From Bacteroidales bacterium (GTDB lineage: Bacteria; Bacteroidota; Bacteroidia; Bacteroidales; JAADGE01), in contig JAIORQ010000084.1 in NCBI GenBank assembly GCA_021108035.1, positions 1 through 64,000 of the forward strand: a stretch of DNA of 64,000 bases, in the 5' to 3' direction. Position 1 is the stretch's first letter; the number at the start of each line of letters is the position of its first letter. Position numbers and translations under genes: made by a program. The notes beneath the pieces were generated by a model. It saw only the letters and a list, made by a program, of their open reading frames with translations, did no database searches and was not told the origin of the DNA. This document shows positions 61,398 through 64,000 of the stretch, in pieces.

Positions 61398-61636
61398 ATG
61401 ATTGATTTCATATCAGATACTGTAACCAAACCAACTCCGAAAATGAGAAAGGCAATGTTTAATGCAGAAGTTGGAGATGATGTTTTACAGGAAGTCCCCT
61501 ACCTTTAATGAATTAGAACGATTATCCGCCGAGAAACGGAAAAATTAGATTAGTAACACATCTTGATATAAAAGAATGTGATGTTGATAAGTTTATTAAG
61601 ATTTTACTTGGGATTGTTGATGATGTTGATTGTTAA
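61398..61636 (+). pseudogene. Threonine aldolase remnant (internal deletion and frameshift)
   Basis: It starts normally with [20 protein letters not shown] and EVGDDVLQ, the N-terminus of low-specificity L-threonine aldolase. A frameshift follows at GAAGTCCCC (expected E-D-P), then [12 protein letters not shown] in the next frame. After that about 270 codons are missing, including the PLP lysine, and the tail GKIRLVTHLDIKECDVDKFI ends in TAA at 61634. Two lesions, one a large deletion, make it dead. It sits directly beside the restriction-modification pair. Confidence 0.8.
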
Positions 61637-61678
61637 CGGATATGTGCTGGTGGCGTTTTGTTTTTGGTATTTTTCCAT

Positions 61679-62656
61679 TTACATATTAATTATCCAATTG
61701 CAAACAGATGTTAATTGTTTATCTTCTGTTAAATTTCCTGCATTTAGTAGCATTCTCTTTTCCAGTTGACTAAATATTTCTTTCGACATACTATTTTCTA
61801 TTGCTGCACCAATGAAAAATATAGCAGGTGAAAGGTTTTGTTTAGCAAAACTTGTTCTTATACGATTTAATGCTGAATTTGCAGTTTTCCAGTGTTCATC
61901 AGCTCCCGCAGGGTCAATACCACCTTTCAACTCTCCTAATCCGATATACTTTTTCGATATTTTATGAATTGAATTTTTAGTTTTACCTTTCAGTATAACT
62001 TCTGCCGGTTCTCCTTCCAATAAACACAAATCAATATTTTTACTTACAATTGGAACATTAATATTCATTAACAATAGTCTGTTCTTTTTATTTTTAACCC
62101 AATATAGACCTTTTATTCTTTTTTCAATATCATTGTCAGTTTTCGGTTTGTCTTTCCATAAATAATCTTCATTGTCAAGCCATTGGTATTTGATCTTGTA
62201 AATATTTAGAACAGATAACAAAGAACGTAAAAATTTTCTTTCTCCTAATGTGCCTGCGAGATTTCGTGCTTTACCACCTAACGAATCCCCTTTTATCAAT
62301 AAATATCGGTAAACAAGTTCATTTATAAAATCATTACCTGCAGGTTCTAAAAAATTGTCAATTAAACCCTTAATTGCTTCTTTTTTATCTTCATCGTTCA
62401 AATAATTTATCGCTTTATCCGAAAGTCCCGAAGCTGTTAGTAAACTAATTCTCAAATCTATAATGTCCAGTAAGTCAATAGGATACTTTGCTTTACTTGC
62501 AAGTGATTTAAGAGCTTTTGCTTCTTCTACGTAAGGAACAGCAATGTAATTTTTTTCAAGTGCTAATGATATAAAACCGGCTCTTGTTTTTTGCCTTGAT
62601 GTTACTAAATCATCAGCTTTTTGCAGATGATTTTTATAAGTTATTTTTTTTGCCAT
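61679..62656 (-). CDS. AvaI/BsoBI-family type II restriction endonuclease
   Basis: About 325 residues from MAKKITYKNHLQ (62656; a start 12 bp upstream is possible). The block GELKGGIDPAGADEHW then KTANSALNRI is nearly identical to the catalytic core of BsoBI and AvaI, where the acidic and Lys residues coordinate Mg2+. Relatives recognise CYCGRG. The gene overlaps the end of the methyltransferase gene by 16 bp, so it follows the protective gene in one operon with coupled translation. The complete length and intact core suggest an active enzyme. Confidence 0.88.
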   Translation of the reverse strand: MAKKITYKNHLQKADDLVTSRQKTRAGFISLALEKNYIAVPYVEEAKALKSLASKAKYPIDLLDIIDLRISLLTASGLSDKAINYLNDEDKKEAIKGLIDNFLEPAGNDFINELVYRYLLIKGDSLGGKARNLAGTLGERKFLRSLLSVLNIYKIKYQWLDNEDYLWKDKPKTDNDIEKRIKGLYWVKNKKNRLLLMNINVPIVSKNIDLCLLEGEPAEVILKGKTKNSIHKISKKYIGLGELKGGIDPAGADEHWKTANSALNRIRTSFAKQNLSPAIFFIGAAIENSMSKEIFSQLEKRMLLNAGNLTEDKQLTSVCNWIINM

Positions 62657-64000
62657 AAATAAACACATTTTCGTAATGGTGTTCTTCCATGCACACCCAT
62701 TTGTTGGCTACTATTTCCTTTTTTCTGTGATAATACAAATATATTTTCAACTGACAATCCAAATTTTTCAGCAAAGTCAGAAAGGATTAAATCAACAGGA
62801 ATTTCTTCTCCTGCATATTTAACATTATCATTCACCATTATAATTTTTCCGTTTTTGTCTAAAACTCTTGCCATTTCAAAGATAGTAAAACACATTTCAA
62901 GGAAATAATTTTGCACTAATCGCAAAACTCCATTATTATTTAATTTTTTTTCTTGTTTATATTTCTCTAATATTGTTAATATCTCAATTAACGCTTTATT
63001 ACTTTCATAAGTAGATATAATTTTATTATAATCATCTAATCTGTTTTGTTCAGTATAAAATCTATGTAGTTCTTCAATTTTACTTTTGTTTTCAACAGTG
63101 CAAGAAAGCATATCCTGTCTTAATTTTTTAACATTGTTATTATCATTCCCCAAGAATATAAGTTCTAAGGCATATGTTCTTGTATAATCGTATCTGTTTG
63201 CATAAGGTGGTGACGTTATAATAAAATCATGTGAATTACTCGCAATTTCAGGCAATTTATATAAACAACTTCCTTCAATCACTGAAATATCACCTTTCTC
63301 ATATTTTTTTTCAGAGGGAAATAAAGTTTGTTCTTGTTTAGATAAGTCGGCAATTATATCATTAAATTTTGAATTTATTGCTGTTTTAAAATCTTCTATT
63401 TTACCTTTATTGAATTTTTGTCTTAATGTTCTATTTGAACGATAATCCCAACGTAGATACTGCCCGTCTTTCCTTGTGTAGCTAATATCTTCTAATACTG
63501 AAAAAGCCACAAAATTTAAAAGTGAACTTACTCCGTTATTTAAATTATTTGTATATGTTAAATATTTGTTTAACAATATTTCGGTTGTTTCAGGAAAAGC
63601 TTCTTTTGTTATAGGTATGTGTTTAATATAGTTTTTATATTCTTTAATATTTTCAACTTTGTCCCAAATATCTATTGCTGTTTGTTTAAATTCATTTATG
63701 TTTATTTTATCTAATTTTGCTTTTTGCTGCATTACATAAACACCTACCGGAAGTAATTCTATTCCTGTTGATTTACAACCATAATCTGACGAAGCAAATA
63801 AGCTTGTTCCCACTCCCGCAAATGGGTCTAAAATTCTTTTCTTTTGTAAATTAAATTTTTCGATGTAATAATTAATTAAATTAGCTGAAAATCCTTCTTT
63901 ATATTTGAACCAACGATATTTAGGACTTGTCTTGTTTGCCTGAAAACTAACAAGTTGTCTGCTTAGATATTTATCTTCACTTAATTTATGTTTGAATTTT
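62641..64000 (-). CDS. DNA methyltransferase of the AvaI/BsoBI-type system (partial)
   Basis: It runs off the right edge; about 453 codons are present and the 5' end is missing. Motif I is ILDPFAGVGTSLFASSDYG (SAM binding), and the catalytic motif FIITSPPYANRYDYTR has TSPPY, characteristic of N4-cytosine methyltransferases (DPPY-type N6 enzymes differ). Motif I comes before the catalytic motif, about 150 residues apart. It protects the host at the endonuclease's site. A start near 63813 would cut off motif I, so the gene is read as open to the window edge. Confidence 0.85.
   Translation of the reverse strand, partial: KFKHKLSEDKYLSRQLVSFQANKTSPKYRWFKYKEGFSANLINYYIEKFNLQKKRILDPFAGVGTSLFASSDYGCKSTGIELLPVGVYVMQQKAKLDKININEFKQTAIDIWDKVENIKEYKNYIKHIPITKEAFPETTEILLNKYLTYTNNLNNGVSSLLNFVAFSVLEDISYTRKDGQYLRWDYRSNRTLRQKFNKGKIEDFKTAINSKFNDIIADLSKQEQTLFPSEKKYEKGDISVIEGSCLYKLPEIASNSHDFIITSPPYANRYDYTRTYALELIFLGNDNNNVKKLRQDMLSCTVENKSKIEELHRFYTEQNRLDDYNKIISTYESNKALIEILTILEKYKQEKKLNNNGVLRLVQNYFLEMCFTIFEMARVLDKNGKIIMVNDNVKYAGEEIPVDLILSDFAEKFGLSVENIFVLSQKKGNSSQQMGVHGRTPLRKCVYLWQKK

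Noticed and set aside
1-64000. tRNA or rRNA genes
   Set aside because: None recognised by eye. A tRNAscan-SE and rRNA model run would be needed to exclude them fully.

Overview
The window looks like part of a Bacteroidota chromosome, most likely from an uncultured Bacteroidales-like lineage. The evidence is a base composition of roughly one third GC, SusC/SusD pairs, secreted proteins ending in type IX secretion (T9SS) sorting domains, the Bacteroidota-type GlmU-like protein, type B L31, and many promoters of the TTTG - 19 to 21 nt - TAnnTTTG form, with few Shine-Dalgarno sites. No rRNA, tRNA or CRISPR array was recognised.

Region 1 (1-6351) is the most unusual part. Four unrelated single genes, all on the + strand (secreted beta-propeller-like protein, lipoprotein alpha/beta hydrolase, secreted PsbP-like protein, membrane-anchored alpha/beta hydrolase), are separated by nearly identical modules of about 590 bp. 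Each module holds, from left to right, a minus-strand group II intron domain V/VI-like 3' end (well preserved only in the first copy), an anonymous stretch, the last 47 codons of an RND efflux permease with its stop codon, and a ~79-nt imperfect hairpin just ahead of the next gene. In three of the four cassettes the two ends are complementary: the start reads TTA-N5-AAT and the end reads ACT-N5'-TAA, where N5' is the reverse complement of that cassette's own N5. This resembles the relation between core and inverse core sites in integron cassettes, but no integrase or attC consensus is visible. It is the best candidate here for an undescribed gene-cassette system.

Region 2 (6437-18688) is a mosaic: a methyltransferase with an unusual strong Shine-Dalgarno site, a TorF-like outer-membrane protein and its decayed copy 7 kb away, a TPR protein next to a TonB-dependent receptor, a transposase remnant, a compositionally foreign repeat protein, a GT22-type membrane mannosyltransferase-like protein and an orphan SusD. 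Region 3 (18942-38970) is mostly chromosomal: a cation-chloride-cotransporter-like carrier, large secreted proteins including an M43 protease, an aminotransferase, a flavin reductase, an AAA/DUF4143 ATPase with a decayed relative, a SpoIIE phosphatase, a GlmU-like protein, L31, nadE, maf and UbiA. A VapBC-like pair sits between maf and the UbiA gene.

Region 4 (39066-53912) contains an EndoQ-UvrD fusion next to a broken duplicate of the mutS2 3' end, an unusual 41-bp tandem array followed by an inverted partner, and a minus-strand locus consisting of TetR, MMPL/RND exporter, LolA-like protein, patatin, START-domain protein and beta-barrel. That locus looks like a lipid trafficking system. It ends with full-length mutS2.

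Region 5 (54178-64000) has a SusC/SusD operon with a clear promoter and terminator, a CASTOR/POLLUX-type channel, a palindromic MITE-like element (one of a family present at 12.3, 45.7 and 61.2 kb), a threonine aldolase pseudogene with its middle deleted, and an AvaI/BsoBI-type restriction-modification pair running off the right edge.
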